62,624 nt of DNA from Hadesarchaea archaeon. Its GTDB lineage: Archaea; Hadarchaeota; Hadarchaeia; Hadarchaeales; Hadarchaeaceae. The DNA lies in the NCBI GenBank assembly GCA_029259175.1, contig JAPDJH010000012.1, forward strand, positions 1-62,624, given 5' to 3'. The notes under the pieces were generated by a model. That model had not been told where the DNA came from and made no database searches. It worked only from the letters and a program-made list of their open reading frames with translations. Below, piece after piece: positions 1 to 8,468 of this stretch; the stretch's first letter is position 1; the number at the start of each line of letters is the position of its first letter. The translations under genes and the position numbers were made by a program.

Positions 1-2812
1 CGGCGGCTCCTCCTCCGCCCCCTCCTGCCGCTTGCAAGTCGTAGTAGTTCGAATCATCCGCGTCTAGGTTGGCCGGGCTTCCTCCAACTTCGCTCCCGTT
101 CTCCAGCACGGTGTTCTCCTCGTAGTCGGTCTCGGTGGAATATGTGGTAGAACTTTCAGAGTCCACCTCGTAATATGACCCATCGTCCGAGTCAAGACTG
201 TCGGTGGAGGTTCCGGAGACCTCGGTTCCGCTCACCACAGTAGTGATATTCTCATAATTCTCAGAGGTTTGAATGGTCCCAACATTTCCTTCAACGAGGT
301 TTTCGTAAACCCCGTCCTGCGCTTGCAGATTGTCGAGAGAACCGTCCGCCACGCTGCCGATCCGGTCTTTTCCGTCTTGAAGAGCTGACGGTTCGGCTGA
401 CGGGTACTTAAAAGTGGAAGTTGGTGAGCCCAAGGGACATAGGTTTTCCCAACTCACCTGATCCCAGCAGGTGTCAGACGAACCTGAATCATAGACTGAA
501 GAATCGAGTTGCCCTCTCAGATAATACTGTGGGTTAGGAGGCACTTCTGCACCACTCGCGGAGTTTTCCGGATGCGGCTTTGTTGTCGTGTTGTCATGAT
601 ACACAAAATCCGCGGCATTGTTGTCCGAATCCCACGCATTTCCCAACGACGAATCACCATTTCGCATGCTTGAAGCGGTAGACACATCTCTCGCCTTGCG
701 TTCATAACTGCTTCCAGAGTCGGCCGGAGCGGACAAATTATTTCCTTCACCACCAGTAGCGGTGCCCCAAGCGACCGCGTCAACCACTTCGAGATCAGGA
801 TTGGCTATTCGAAAATTATCACTAGTGTTGCTCAAATCCATTTCGTCCTCAATGTCTGCTTCAGGCCAATCCAAATTATCTCTGTCAGTTGACCACCCAC
901 CATCGGCGAGCAAAAAGTATCCATGAGCAGGAATAATGGTGCTATTTACAACATCGCCCGCGTTGAACTGTACCCAGCCACCGCCATCATTCCAGTACCA
1001 ATTAGAAAGGTCGATGTCCTGATCAGTCGGGTTATAAAGTTCTACAAACTCGGAGTCGTACTCATCCCCTGCATCAATATAAATTTCTGAAATCACAATA
1101 TGATCAGCTATTTCCGCTCCCCACTCATAGTCAAGTTTTAAGTTCTCTCCATCTGTTCCGCTGAGATTTTCTTCAGAGTAAAAATTGTCATATCCAGCGG
1201 CGTTCTCTTTTGTGATAATCTGTGCTGGCGAAACATTTTCTCCTCCCCACCCGGTCTGTGTCCAGGTCTGTCCAGGGCCGTTCTCAGACATCCATTCATA
1301 ACTCTCATCAAGCACGCGAGTAGCCAGAAAATCTTGGGATCGAAGCAATCCTTCGCGCGATTTGCCGTCGATCAAAGTTGAGGGCTCCGCTCCAACATTA
1401 TCGTTTTCTCTAATTGTGTGAGTTGGGGTCAAAACACCCCACGTCAAATTATCCCAAACCGACGCCGTGCTTCCAGAATCAAAAATCTGTGAAACAAACA
1501 TACCAGATGAATAGTACTGGGGCTCGAAAACCCAAACAGTGAGAGATGGATGGGCCGGACGGTAATAAAGCTTTCCACCAGCTCCCGCGATTCGCAAGCC
1601 GTTGAGACCCGTTGCAGTATCCATGTTTTCTGGCAAATGAGGCATGTTCTCCCACTTGTTCTCGCTGATATTAAAGCGGTAGAAATTATCGGCCGCTACA
1701 TCCCCTGCACCATCGTTGCCTTTCATTCCATAAATGTAGTTGTTCTCTCCAATCCAAGCGAGTCCTCCTCCGTCGTCCACACCGTTCTTCTCGAGCATTC
1801 CATCTCCGTTCCAAGGAAGCGGTGCAAGTTCTTCCCATCTGTTCTCAATCATGTGGTATCGTATGAAGTGGCTCTCGTACTGGCCCGGAAGATTCTCCCG
1901 ATACGCCCCCACAAGATAATACAGCCAGTTGTCGCCGACCCACACCAAAGATGAGCCGTCATCGCACCCATAGGGTATGGGCTGATCCGGGTCGCCCTCT
2001 TGCCAGTCGGTGCTTAAACCGTCAAACTGCCATAAAACTTCCCACTTCGACGGCTGGTTATCGGGGTCTGCCTCCCACGCGGTAATGTTAAAACGAGCGA
2101 GAGTAAACTTGCGCTGTAAGGAAGTTCCCGAAGTTCCGCTCGTAGTTCCCAGTATAGCATAGATGTATTCATTTTCACCTCCAAGATAAGAATTGTCTAT
2201 CCACACAATCGTGTCGCCCGGACCCTGATATGCGGGAGTATTCTCCAGATTCTCCCAATAGTTCTCCGCGATGTTAAAACGTGCAAACGTTGTTCTAAGA
2301 TTTGCGTAGTCCGTGCTCGAACTGGCGTATCCTGCTCCAAAAACTGCGTAGATGTAGTTTCCGTTGTCCCACGCCAAAGCCACTCCATTTTTCGGAATTA
2401 CCAGTCCGTTTTCCTCTGGGCGTTTGAGTGCCTCCCATCCCTTTTCCGGGTTATAACGATAGAAGTATGATACCTCGCTGGCTCGTTCCAGATAGTAGAT
2501 GTTTTCTCCTGCCCCCACAATTGTTTTCCCCTGTCCGGTAGAGCCTCCCGAAGTTGCAGGAGAATTACCTATGTTTTCCCAAGACCCGTAACCGATGCCT
2601 GCTCGAGAAAGCAGTCTGAGTTGACCACCACGATATAGGAAATTGTCCTCATCACTCAACCACCAAACGCTCACATTGTCGAAACTCCCGAGCTTGAATT
2701 CTTCCCAGCTATTGTCCACAAAGGACTCGCTGGATCCTCCTCCCTGAGCGGCGACAAACAAATTCCGCATTCCGGGGAAAGGAGGCAATGGCAATCCGGG
2801 TATCAAAAGCAT
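1..2812 (-). CDS. Secreted kelch-like / lamin-tail surface protein, C-terminus cut by left edge
   Basis: One frame stays open on the minus strand from just below position 3004 to the window edge, so at least 937 residues are visible and the C-terminus is missing. The N-terminus is basic (NKKNKIRK) followed by a hydrophobic stretch, a signal peptide. Next come kelch-like beta-propeller repeats with recurring Trp/Gly/Tyr patterns such as DNGNYIYAVFG and GENNYIYGMKG (about 2700-1500). A lamin-tail domain follows near 1130-770 (HIVISEIYIDAG, EFVELYNPT, IIPAHGYFLLADGG), then short repeats near the edge (ENGSEV, NLDADD). The arrangement and motifs match the protein at 51339-56060, so the two are paralogues. 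The start is uncertain: ATG 2812 lies inside the signal peptide, TTG 2824 is also possible, and GTG 2974 or 2983 would include the whole basic region. Probable role: cell-surface adhesion or binding (inference). Confidence 0.8.
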   Translation of the reverse strand, partial: MLLIPGLPLPPFPGMRNLFVAAQGGGSSESFVDNSWEEFKLGSFDNVSVWWLSDEDNFLYRGGQLRLLSRAGIGYGSWENIGNSPATSGGSTGQGKTIVGAGENIYYLERASEVSYFYRYNPEKGWEALKRPEENGLVIPKNGVALAWDNGNYIYAVFGAGYASSSTDYANLRTTFARFNIAENYWENLENTPAYQGPGDTIVWIDNSYLGGENEYIYAILGTTSGTSGTSLQRKFTLARFNITAWEADPDNQPSKWEVLWQFDGLSTDWQEGDPDQPIPYGCDDGSSLVWVGDNWLYYLVGAYRENLPGQYESHFIRYHMIENRWEELAPLPWNGDGMLEKNGVDDGGGLAWIGENNYIYGMKGNDGAGDVAADNFYRFNISENKWENMPHLPENMDTATGLNGLRIAGAGGKLYYRPAHPSLTVWVFEPQYYSSGMFVSQIFDSGSTASVWDNLTWGVLTPTHTIRENDNVGAEPSTLIDGKSREGLLRSQDFLATRVLDESYEWMSENGPGQTWTQTGWGGENVSPAQIITKENAAGYDNFYSEENLSGTDGENLKLDYEWGAEIADHIVISEIYIDAGDEYDSEFVELYNPTDQDIDLSNWYWNDGGGWVQFNAGDVVNSTIIPAHGYFLLADGGWSTDRDNLDWPEADIEDEMDLSNTSDNFRIANPDLEVVDAVAWGTATGGEGNNLSAPADSGSSYERKARDVSTASSMRNGDSSLGNAWDSDNNAADFVYHDNTTTKPHPENSASGAEVPPNPQYYLRGQLDSSVYDSGSSDTCWDQVSWENLCPLGSPTSTFKYPSAEPSALQDGKDRIGSVADGSLDNLQAQDGVYENLVEGNVGTIQTSENYENITTVVSGTEVSGTSTDSLDSDDGSYYEVDSESSTTYSTETDYEENTVLENGSEVGGSPANLDADDSNYYDLQAAGGGGGGAA

Positions 2813-3130
2813 AACAGAAACCAAAATCGCGATTATCTTTCGGATCTTGTTCTTTTTATTCGACAGTTTCCGGAAAATGGAAAATCGCGGAGGGGCCAGA
2901 TGACGGAATAGGCCTATAGTTAGAAAGAAAAATAGCCATGCCTTATTCTTCCAATCCGAAACCGGCCCCCCCACGGTGCGCACCCGGGTGACTTTTCCGG
3001 TTCACACGAGGTCGAAAGGGTTCACTTCGGGCTCGGCTTTGAAAGAAAGTTTCGGCAAGTGGCGAAACATTTATTCAAAGGCGCAACTCAAATCGGTGAT
3101 TCTTTAGGTTTCAATTCTAACGTTTACCGG
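2813..3130. other. Divergent intergenic region
   Basis: This stretch of about 320 bases separates the divergent surface-protein and RNase HII genes. It probably holds both promoters: an A/T-rich patch at 2905-2940 and a TATTCAAA-like patch at 3070-3078 lie upstream of the two starts. The RNase HII frame stays open back to GTG 3059, but the added residues do not resemble the family, so I do not treat them as coding. I see no RNA gene here. Confidence 0.4.
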
Positions 3131-3742
3131 ATGATCGCCGGAATAGATGAGGCCGGACGAGGCCCAGTAATCGGTCCGATGGTGGTCTGCGGTGTTCTTT
3201 TTCACTCCAGCGATCTCGAAAGACTGCACCGATTAGAAGTCAGAGACTCAAAGACCATGAGCGCCCAGCGCCGCCAACAGCTTGCACCAAGGATACTCGC
3301 TCTGGCTCACAAGCATGAAATCGTAGAAATTGAACCGCGAACCATAGACCGAGCACGAGAAAAAAATCAACTAAATGAGCTTGAAGCCCGCGTTTTCGCA
3401 CAAATAATTCAGAAGCTCCGACCATCCGAGGCTTTCATCGACTCGGCCGACGCTAATCCAGAAAAATTCAAACAGCGATTGCAGCGCTATCTCAGATCTC
3501 CTGTGCATCTCATCGTCGAAAACTTTGCAGACCAGCGATACGTCCAAGTAGCAGCTGCTTCCATTGTTGCCAAAGTGGTGAGGGACTCGCGAATCGCCGA
3601 GCTTCGATCAGTTTATGGCGATTTTGGTTCCGGATACCCTGCAGACCCAAAAACCAAAAAGTTCCTTCGAGAATGGTTGCACAAACACGGTTCATTTCCA
3701 GACTTTGTCCGCAAGTCTTGGAAAACCCTCCAGCATTTGTGA
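3131..3742 (+). CDS. rnhB: Ribonuclease HII
   Basis: The 203-residue protein cuts the RNA strand of RNA-DNA hybrids and removes ribonucleotides or primers in the cytoplasm. The start at ATG 3131 gives the family N-terminus MIAGIDEAGRGPVIGP, with the catalytic Asp-Glu pair at residues 6-7. Other metal ligands are visible in VRDSKTMS and in AFIDSADAN, and the later AAASIVAKVVRD motif is typical of the family. Length fits archaeal RNase HII (about 200-230). It stands alone, divergent from the surface-protein gene and followed by a broken radical-SAM gene. The in-frame GTG at 3059 would add 24 residues unlike the family. Confidence 0.95.
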   Translation: MIAGIDEAGRGPVIGPMVVCGVLFHSSDLERLHRLEVRDSKTMSAQRRQQLAPRILALAHKHEIVEIEPRTIDRAREKNQLNELEARVFAQIIQKLRPSEAFIDSADANPEKFKQRLQRYLRSPVHLIVENFADQRYVQVAAASIVAKVVRDSRIAELRSVYGDFGSGYPADPKTKKFLREWLHKHGSFPDFVRKSWKTLQHL

Positions 3743-3781
3743 GTTATAAACCCATAAATCGAATAAGTCTGGGGTATAGAA

Positions 3782-4561
3782 TTGGAGTCTCTTTGGTGGA
3801 ATGAACGCCTCGAGCCTGAACTCAAAGATATCCGACTTCAGCTCACTGGCTTACCTTTTGCATCTTCAACGCACTGGCCCGGCAAACGTGCAATTGTTTT
3901 TCCCTTTCAAGGATGCGATCTCATGCCCTTGGTGTAATACGGTAGAGCTTGGATCCAAAAGGCGGCCGTACGACGGGAGTTCGGCAGGTAATAGAATACC
4001 TCAAACGAATGGCGGGGGCTACGCGTGCGATCCTGCTAACTGGAGGAGAACCTCTGTATCAATCGCGCGGTTGTCTCTCTCGTCGTGGAAGCAAAAACGC
4101 TAGGATTTGAATGCGGAATAGAGACAAACGGAGCCAACACCGAGGATTTCCGTGAAGTCCTTCCGTTGCTCGACTTCGTGGCCATCAATATCAAGGCCCC
4201 CCCTTACGGATCCGATTCTCTACGGTCGGGTGATTGGCCGGCTCGCATCGGTAGAACTCGTACAAAAAATCACCGAAAGTTTCAGGATGGCGATCAGTAT
4301 GGGTATAGAAGTGGAGGCCAGGACCACCATAATTCCCGGGCTCACAGACAGCGAGCGCGTGATTCAAGAAATAGCTATGGATCTCCGGGGAGTAGATCGA
4401 TGGAGGCTTCAGCAGTTCAACAACAAAAAAACGCTTGACCCCTGCTTTCGCAAAACACCAATTCCGAGTCGTAGAAAGCTCATCGAACTTGCTCGGTTGG
4501 CAAAAAGAGAGGGGTCCCCGAAGTCACTATTTTGACCTCCCGCGGTATTGGAAAAGTAAAA
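3782..4561 (+). pseudogene. Radical SAM activating-enzyme-like gene with several frameshifts
   Basis: Joining three frames restores a recognisable radical SAM protein of the PFL/anaerobic-RNR activase or small-domain type. Frame 1 gives HWPGKRAIVFPFQGCDL; after a shift near 3924 comes CPWCNTVEL, completing a CxxxCxxC iron-sulfur motif. A shift near 3950 leads to VIEYLKRMAGATRAILLTGG (the GGE motif follows), another near 4075 to VVEAKTLGFECGIETNGAN, another at the seven-C run 4197-4203 to LTDPILYGRVIG and TTIIPGLTDSERV, and the last near 4511-4519 to VPEVTILTSRGIGKVK and the stop. At least five indels are needed, several at homopolymers or short dinucleotide repeats. TTG 3782 is the likely start of the original gene. 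It is either a decaying gene or a locally bad consensus; flanking genes are intact. Its activation target is not in the window. Confidence 0.8.
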
Positions 4562-4584
4562 TAAGGCCCCCGATGTTCCCTCAC

Positions 4585-4860
4585 GCACTAACTACCCGGT
4601 TTCACAGCCATCTCATGGATGTCTCCACCGGGCGACCCTCGTGAGAGGGGGTGCCTCGGGGGCCCGCCCGCCTGTTCCGCGCCAGGGTTGGCTTGCGGGT
4701 CATCGAAAGACGGTCCGCCACTCACTCCCCCAAGGACCCGGAGGCGCGGATCTCGGCGGGGCGCTCCGGTGTGCCCGCAGAGTTGCACCGGCGCTCATAA
4801 CGCTCGCGCCGCCCTCGATCTCTGCGGAATTATCCGTCATCGCCGATACTATCTTTCACC
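4585..4860. ncRNA. Candidate structured RNA, family not identified
   Basis: This block is far richer in G+C than its flanks and holds no convincing protein. It contains many complementary arms: ACCCGGT 4594-4600 with ACCGGG 4627-4632 around a small CCAT/ATGG hairpin; CCCTC/GAGGG with a GTGA loop near 4636-4650; CCGCGCC near 4677 with GGCGCGG near 4743, enclosing CGGGTC/GACCCG; CCGGTG/CACCGG near 4767-4790; and GGCG/CGCC near 4790-4812. An archaeal-type A-rich TATA patch at about 4550-4563 favours the plus strand, but a minus-strand promoter inside 4861-4890 is possible. I looked for the RNase P GGAAAGTCC signature and the SRP helix 8 GGAAGG/AGCAG signature and found neither, so no family is assigned. 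Confidence 0.35.
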
Positions 4861-4877
4861 GCTCTGAATTAATACTT

Positions 4878-5075
4878 TCACTTCCAATCCGCCTCCAAAC
4901 AGTGGGGCGAACAATACAGAAGAATTTCTCCAGTGTGGCCCTCAATGCGAACGTATGCTTTTTCTCTTAGAGGTTTGCCGCAGTACCGACACGTGTGCCT
5001 TCTCGCTCCGCATTCGCCCTCCAAATAAGCTAGGGGAACATCGTCCAGCACTGTGGGCTTTTTACTACCACCCAT
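4878..5075 (-). CDS. TRASH-type small metal-binding protein
   Basis: This 65-residue protein has the spacing C-x2-C-x22-C-x3-C (CRYCGKPL ... YCSPHC), which fits the TRASH treble-clef domain found in archaeal metal sensors and metallochaperones. The start at ATG 5075 (MGGSKKPTVLDD) is preferred over the in-frame GTG 5099. There is no separate DNA-binding domain, so it is more likely a stand-alone metal-binding or chaperone protein than a regulator; its ligand metal cannot be told. Its stop faces the candidate RNA block. Confidence 0.6.
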   Translation of the reverse strand: MGGSKKPTVLDDVPLAYLEGECGARRHTCRYCGKPLREKAYVRIEGHTGEILLYCSPHCLEADWK

Positions 5076-5139
5076 GTTTTCATTTCTACTGTATCCCACA
5101 ACGACTTAATGATGCGAGTGCAAAAAGTAATACGATTCG

Positions 5140-6369
5140 ATGCGTGGCCATGTGGAGTTCTGGAGAGTCTGTGCTCCGGTCAAAAGGGAAATCCGGCACT
5201 TAGATACTCGGGTCCGCCACGATTTCGATCGGATTCTTAACGAGCTGATCAATGAGTTGAAACGTCAACAGTTCAAACTGCGCATGATCTCAAAACGCTA
5301 TGTTGCAAAAACCAGATTTCAGGCGGATAGCTACTGGTGCGCGGAAGAAAAAGTCAAACCATGTCAAGTGAATTTCGTGTGTACCGTCACACTGGCATTT
5401 GGAGGAGGATTTGAAATCACGTGTGACGTGGACTATTTTCTCAAATTCCCACTCTTGGCCCAGAAATTTCGGACTGAAGCAAAACAATACATGAATCTCG
5501 CACCGAACCTGCAGTCTTTTGTGAAAGCGGAGCTCGACCGTGTTTGGGAAATGATAGAAGAACAATTGCTACGGAAAATTATTGAGCGCTCCCCGGCTGG
5601 ATGGGGCCGGCACTCTCTGCCTCAAGCACTGGTCGACACGCCCAGAATTTGTCATCTGGGAACAATTGTTTTTTCTCATCTCTCAAGCTCAGAAGATCTG
5701 TTGAAGCTCGCCGGGATGCGAAGAGAGATTATAGATTTTGTCAACCAAATAAAAGACCAAATAGCCGACACTGGTGACTCGCTCATTCAGCAATACCTGC
5801 CACCGCCGGTCTTGGACGCAACTGAGCGTGCAGCCCTTTCAGCATTATTGCGCCATCAGGAGGGCCTCCTAGAATACCAGCTGAGAAGGTACCTTCTTCT
5901 GAAACACAACAAGCAGGATGTTGATGCCTCCTTGCGCCGGCTTCAGCTCTGGAGATATATTGAGTGTGTGGGATTGCCCAACACGTGGAAAAAGAAATTG
6001 GAAACTCTCGGAATTCGAAGATATCTGAGGTTCTGCCGTAAAGGAAAAACAATTCCCCGAGAGTTCGAGCCTGGAGAAGCGATCAGAATCGGGCTGGAGC
6101 CGGTGACAATAGAAAGAATCAAAAAAATTCTAGAGACTCCGGAACACTTGGTGGAGCGGGCTATCCGAGGCCTGTGCAGAAAAAGGATTCTCCAAAAAAT
6201 CAAAACGATCGACCATCGGGGCGAACCTATTGCTGCGCTGAGAATCAAACGGTGGCCGAAAAATCTCTCACCTCTGGAACTACAGATTTTGAATCTGATA
6301 GCAAACCATTTCCGCGAGCAAGGAAAAATATTGGATGAGTGCAGAAAACTCTATGGGAAGGAAGAATGA
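5140..6369 (+). CDS. Uncharacterised 409-aa protein coupled to topoisomerase I
   Basis: I do not recognise this family. The protein is soluble, rich in basic and hydrophobic residues, without signal peptide or membrane segment. The first half (about residues 25-200) reads as mixed alpha/beta. The second half (about 230-400) is helical and highly basic, with winged-helix-like stretches around residues 320-400 (IGLEPVTIERIKKILETPE, LVERAIRGLCRKRILQKI, LSPLELQILNLIANHF). Its stop overlaps the start of topA (ATGA at 6366-6369), so the two are translationally coupled, which suggests a DNA-related role (inference). Confidence 0.7.
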   Translation: MRGHVEFWRVCAPVKREIRHLDTRVRHDFDRILNELINELKRQQFKLRMISKRYVAKTRFQADSYWCAEEKVKPCQVNFVCTVTLAFGGGFEITCDVDYFLKFPLLAQKFRTEAKQYMNLAPNLQSFVKAELDRVWEMIEEQLLRKIIERSPAGWGRHSLPQALVDTPRICHLGTIVFSHLSSSEDLLKLAGMRREIIDFVNQIKDQIADTGDSLIQQYLPPPVLDATERAALSALLRHQEGLLEYQLRRYLLLKHNKQDVDASLRRLQLWRYIECVGLPNTWKKKLETLGIRRYLRFCRKGKTIPREFEPGEAIRIGLEPVTIERIKKILETPEHLVERAIRGLCRKRILQKIKTIDHRGEPIAALRIKRWPKNLSPLELQILNLIANHFREQGKILDECRKLYGKEE

Positions 6370-8435
6370 CGGGAAAGGTACTAGTAATCTGTGAAAAACC
6401 ATCGGCGGCGGCAAAGATCGCTGCTGCTCTATCTGCTGGAAGGCCCAACAAGAGAGAAAAACACGGAGTAACGTACTACGAGTTCTCCTTGGACGGAAAG
6501 CGATTTGTTGTTGTCCCTGCTCTCGGCCATCTCTACACTCTGAAAAACACGCGTCCGCTCCACACTTATCCCATGTATGATGTGGAGTGGGTGCCCATCC
6601 ACGAAGCCGATCGGAATGCGAAACGCGCGGAACCGTTTATACGAGTCATTCGAGAACTCGGCAAAGATGCCACCGAGTTCATAAGCGCTTGCGATTACGA
6701 CATAGAGGGGAGCGTTGTCGCGTACAATGTGCTCCGATTTGTCTGTGGGAACGGGGCGGTTCAAAAAGCGAAGCGGATGAAGTTCTCAACGCTCACTGCA
6801 CAGGAATTGCGGAAAGCCTATGAAAACCTTATGCCACGGCTTGACTTCGAACTCATCGAGGCCGGGTTGACCCGTCACGAGCTGGACTGGTATTGGGGGA
6901 TGAATCTCTCGAAGGCTCTGAGTTCGGCTGTCGAGACCGCCGAGCAAAGATTCGTTAAATTGTCGGCCGGAAGGGTCCAGACACCGACGCTCAAAATCCT
7001 CACCGAAAGAGAGCGAGAAATTGAGGAGTTCGAACCAGTCCCCTTCTGGGAGATCGCGGTCGTGCTCAGAATTGGAAAACTCAAGGTAAAGGCGCAGCAC
7101 GAAAGAGGCCGTTTCTGGGACAAGACCGAAGCAGAAAGAGCGTATAGCTCGTGTCACGGGCACAACGCAAGGGTCACCAAAATCGAAAGCCGCCGGTACA
7201 GAAGGAATCCGCCCACCCCGTTCAATCTGGGTGACCTTCAATCCGAAGCTTACCGGTGCTTCGGGCTCTCACCAATTAGAACACAGCAAATCGCCCAGGA
7301 TCTCTATCAGGCGGCGCTGATTTCTTATCCGCGAACGAGTAGTCAAAAACTTCCTCCCGTGATCGGATACGCCGAGATTATCGAAAAACTTGGCAAGATC
7401 GGACGTGAGTATGGAAGGCTTGCCGCGATGCTTCTCGAACAAGAAAGACTTGAACCAAATCAGGGAAAGAAGGAGGATCCGGCTCATCCCGCCATTTTCC
7501 CGACTGGAGAACCACCGACAGATATCAGAGGCGCGCATCTCAAAGTCTACGATTTAATCGTTCGTCGGTTCTTCTCTGTTTTTGCCCCTCCGGCCGTTGT
7601 AGAAAGCACCAAGCTTCATCTCGAAATCGGGGGAGAACCGTTCAAGCTCAGTGGTCGGAAGATTTTGGATCCCGGATGGCTGGAATTCTACGGGAAATAC
7701 GCGTCTTCGGAGGAAGTGCAACTTCCGGACGTGAAGGTAGGTGATGTGCTCAAAGCCGAGGAGTGGGTACTAGAAGAAAAACAAACGCAACCGCCCCCGC
7801 GCTACAATCCCGCGTCGATCATCAGGGAGATGGAGGCAAAACACCTCGGTACAAAAGGCACGCGAGGACCGATTCTCCAAACCCTCTACACTCGCGGATA
7901 CATTGCTGGAGAGCAGATCAGAGTCACCGAGCTTGGAAAACAGGTGGTGAAGGCTCTTGCACAGTACTGTCCCGAAATCCTGAGTGAGGAGTTAACCGCA
8001 AAGTTCGAACTAGAAATGGAAGCGATCCAACTCGGAAAGAAAAAGAGAGAGGAAGTGCTGGAAGAAGCCAAACGGAAACTAGCAGAGATTCTCGAAAAAT
8101 TCAGGCTCCATGAAGCGGAGATCGGAAAAAAGCTCGGAGAGGCACAACGAGTGGCACGAGCTCGCTCGCGTGTCATTGGGAAGTGTCCGCGATGTGGGGG
8201 TGATCTGCGCATTGTCGTGTCCAAACGAAGTAAAAAGAGGTTCGCTGGTTGTTCCAACTACCCCCAATGTGATTTTTCTCTGCCGCTCCCCCAAAACGGG
8301 TTATTACAACCGCTCGAACAGGTGTGTCCAGCGTGTCAAAGTCCGCAAGTGCTCGTCAGACGGGCTGGGAAAAGACCTTACCGTTTTTGCCTCAATCCTG
8401 AATGCCCGGAAAAAGAAAAATGGCGCGGCAAATAA
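6366..8435 (+). CDS. topA: DNA topoisomerase I (type IA)
   Basis: The 689-residue enzyme relaxes negative supercoils by cutting one DNA strand through a 5'-phosphotyrosine. The Toprim domain starts at MTGKVLVICEKPSAAAKIA, with the catalytic Glu and the acidic DYDIEG motif near residue 115. The active-site region ALISYPRTSS places the nucleophile at Tyr321. The C-terminus carries two zinc ribbons (CPRCGG ... CSNYPQC and CPACQS ... CLNPEC). ATG 6366 overlaps the stop of the upstream gene and directly begins the Toprim fold, so the longer frame opening at 6339 is rejected. The length suits archaeal TopoIA/III. Confidence 0.96.
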   Translation: MTGKVLVICEKPSAAAKIAAALSAGRPNKREKHGVTYYEFSLDGKRFVVVPALGHLYTLKNTRPLHTYPMYDVEWVPIHEADRNAKRAEPFIRVIRELGKDATEFISACDYDIEGSVVAYNVLRFVCGNGAVQKAKRMKFSTLTAQELRKAYENLMPRLDFELIEAGLTRHELDWYWGMNLSKALSSAVETAEQRFVKLSAGRVQTPTLKILTEREREIEEFEPVPFWEIAVVLRIGKLKVKAQHERGRFWDKTEAERAYSSCHGHNARVTKIESRRYRRNPPTPFNLGDLQSEAYRCFGLSPIRTQQIAQDLYQAALISYPRTSSQKLPPVIGYAEIIEKLGKIGREYGRLAAMLLEQERLEPNQGKKEDPAHPAIFPTGEPPTDIRGAHLKVYDLIVRRFFSVFAPPAVVESTKLHLEIGGEPFKLSGRKILDPGWLEFYGKYASSEEVQLPDVKVGDVLKAEEWVLEEKQTQPPPRYNPASIIREMEAKHLGTKGTRGPILQTLYTRGYIAGEQIRVTELGKQVVKALAQYCPEILSEELTAKFELEMEAIQLGKKKREEVLEEAKRKLAEILEKFRLHEAEIGKKLGEAQRVARARSRVIGKCPRCGGDLRIVVSKRSKKRFAGCSNYPQCDFSLPLPQNGLLQPLEQVCPACQSPQVLVRRAGKRPYRFCLNPECPEKEKWRGK

Positions 8436-8468
8436 ACTTCTTATCTTTCGGCACCAAAATTTTACCTG

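Noticed and set aside
4585..4860. RNase P RNA or SRP RNA
   Set aside because: Neither the GGAAAGTCC / ACAnnAnnATGGCT pair of RNase P nor the helix 8 GGAAGG/AGCAG of SRP could be found on either strand; left as unassigned.
4619..4970. Pro/Arg-rich open frames in the G/C-rich block
   Set aside because: Open frames on both strands here arise from high G/C; composition is unlike a protein and stems dominate.
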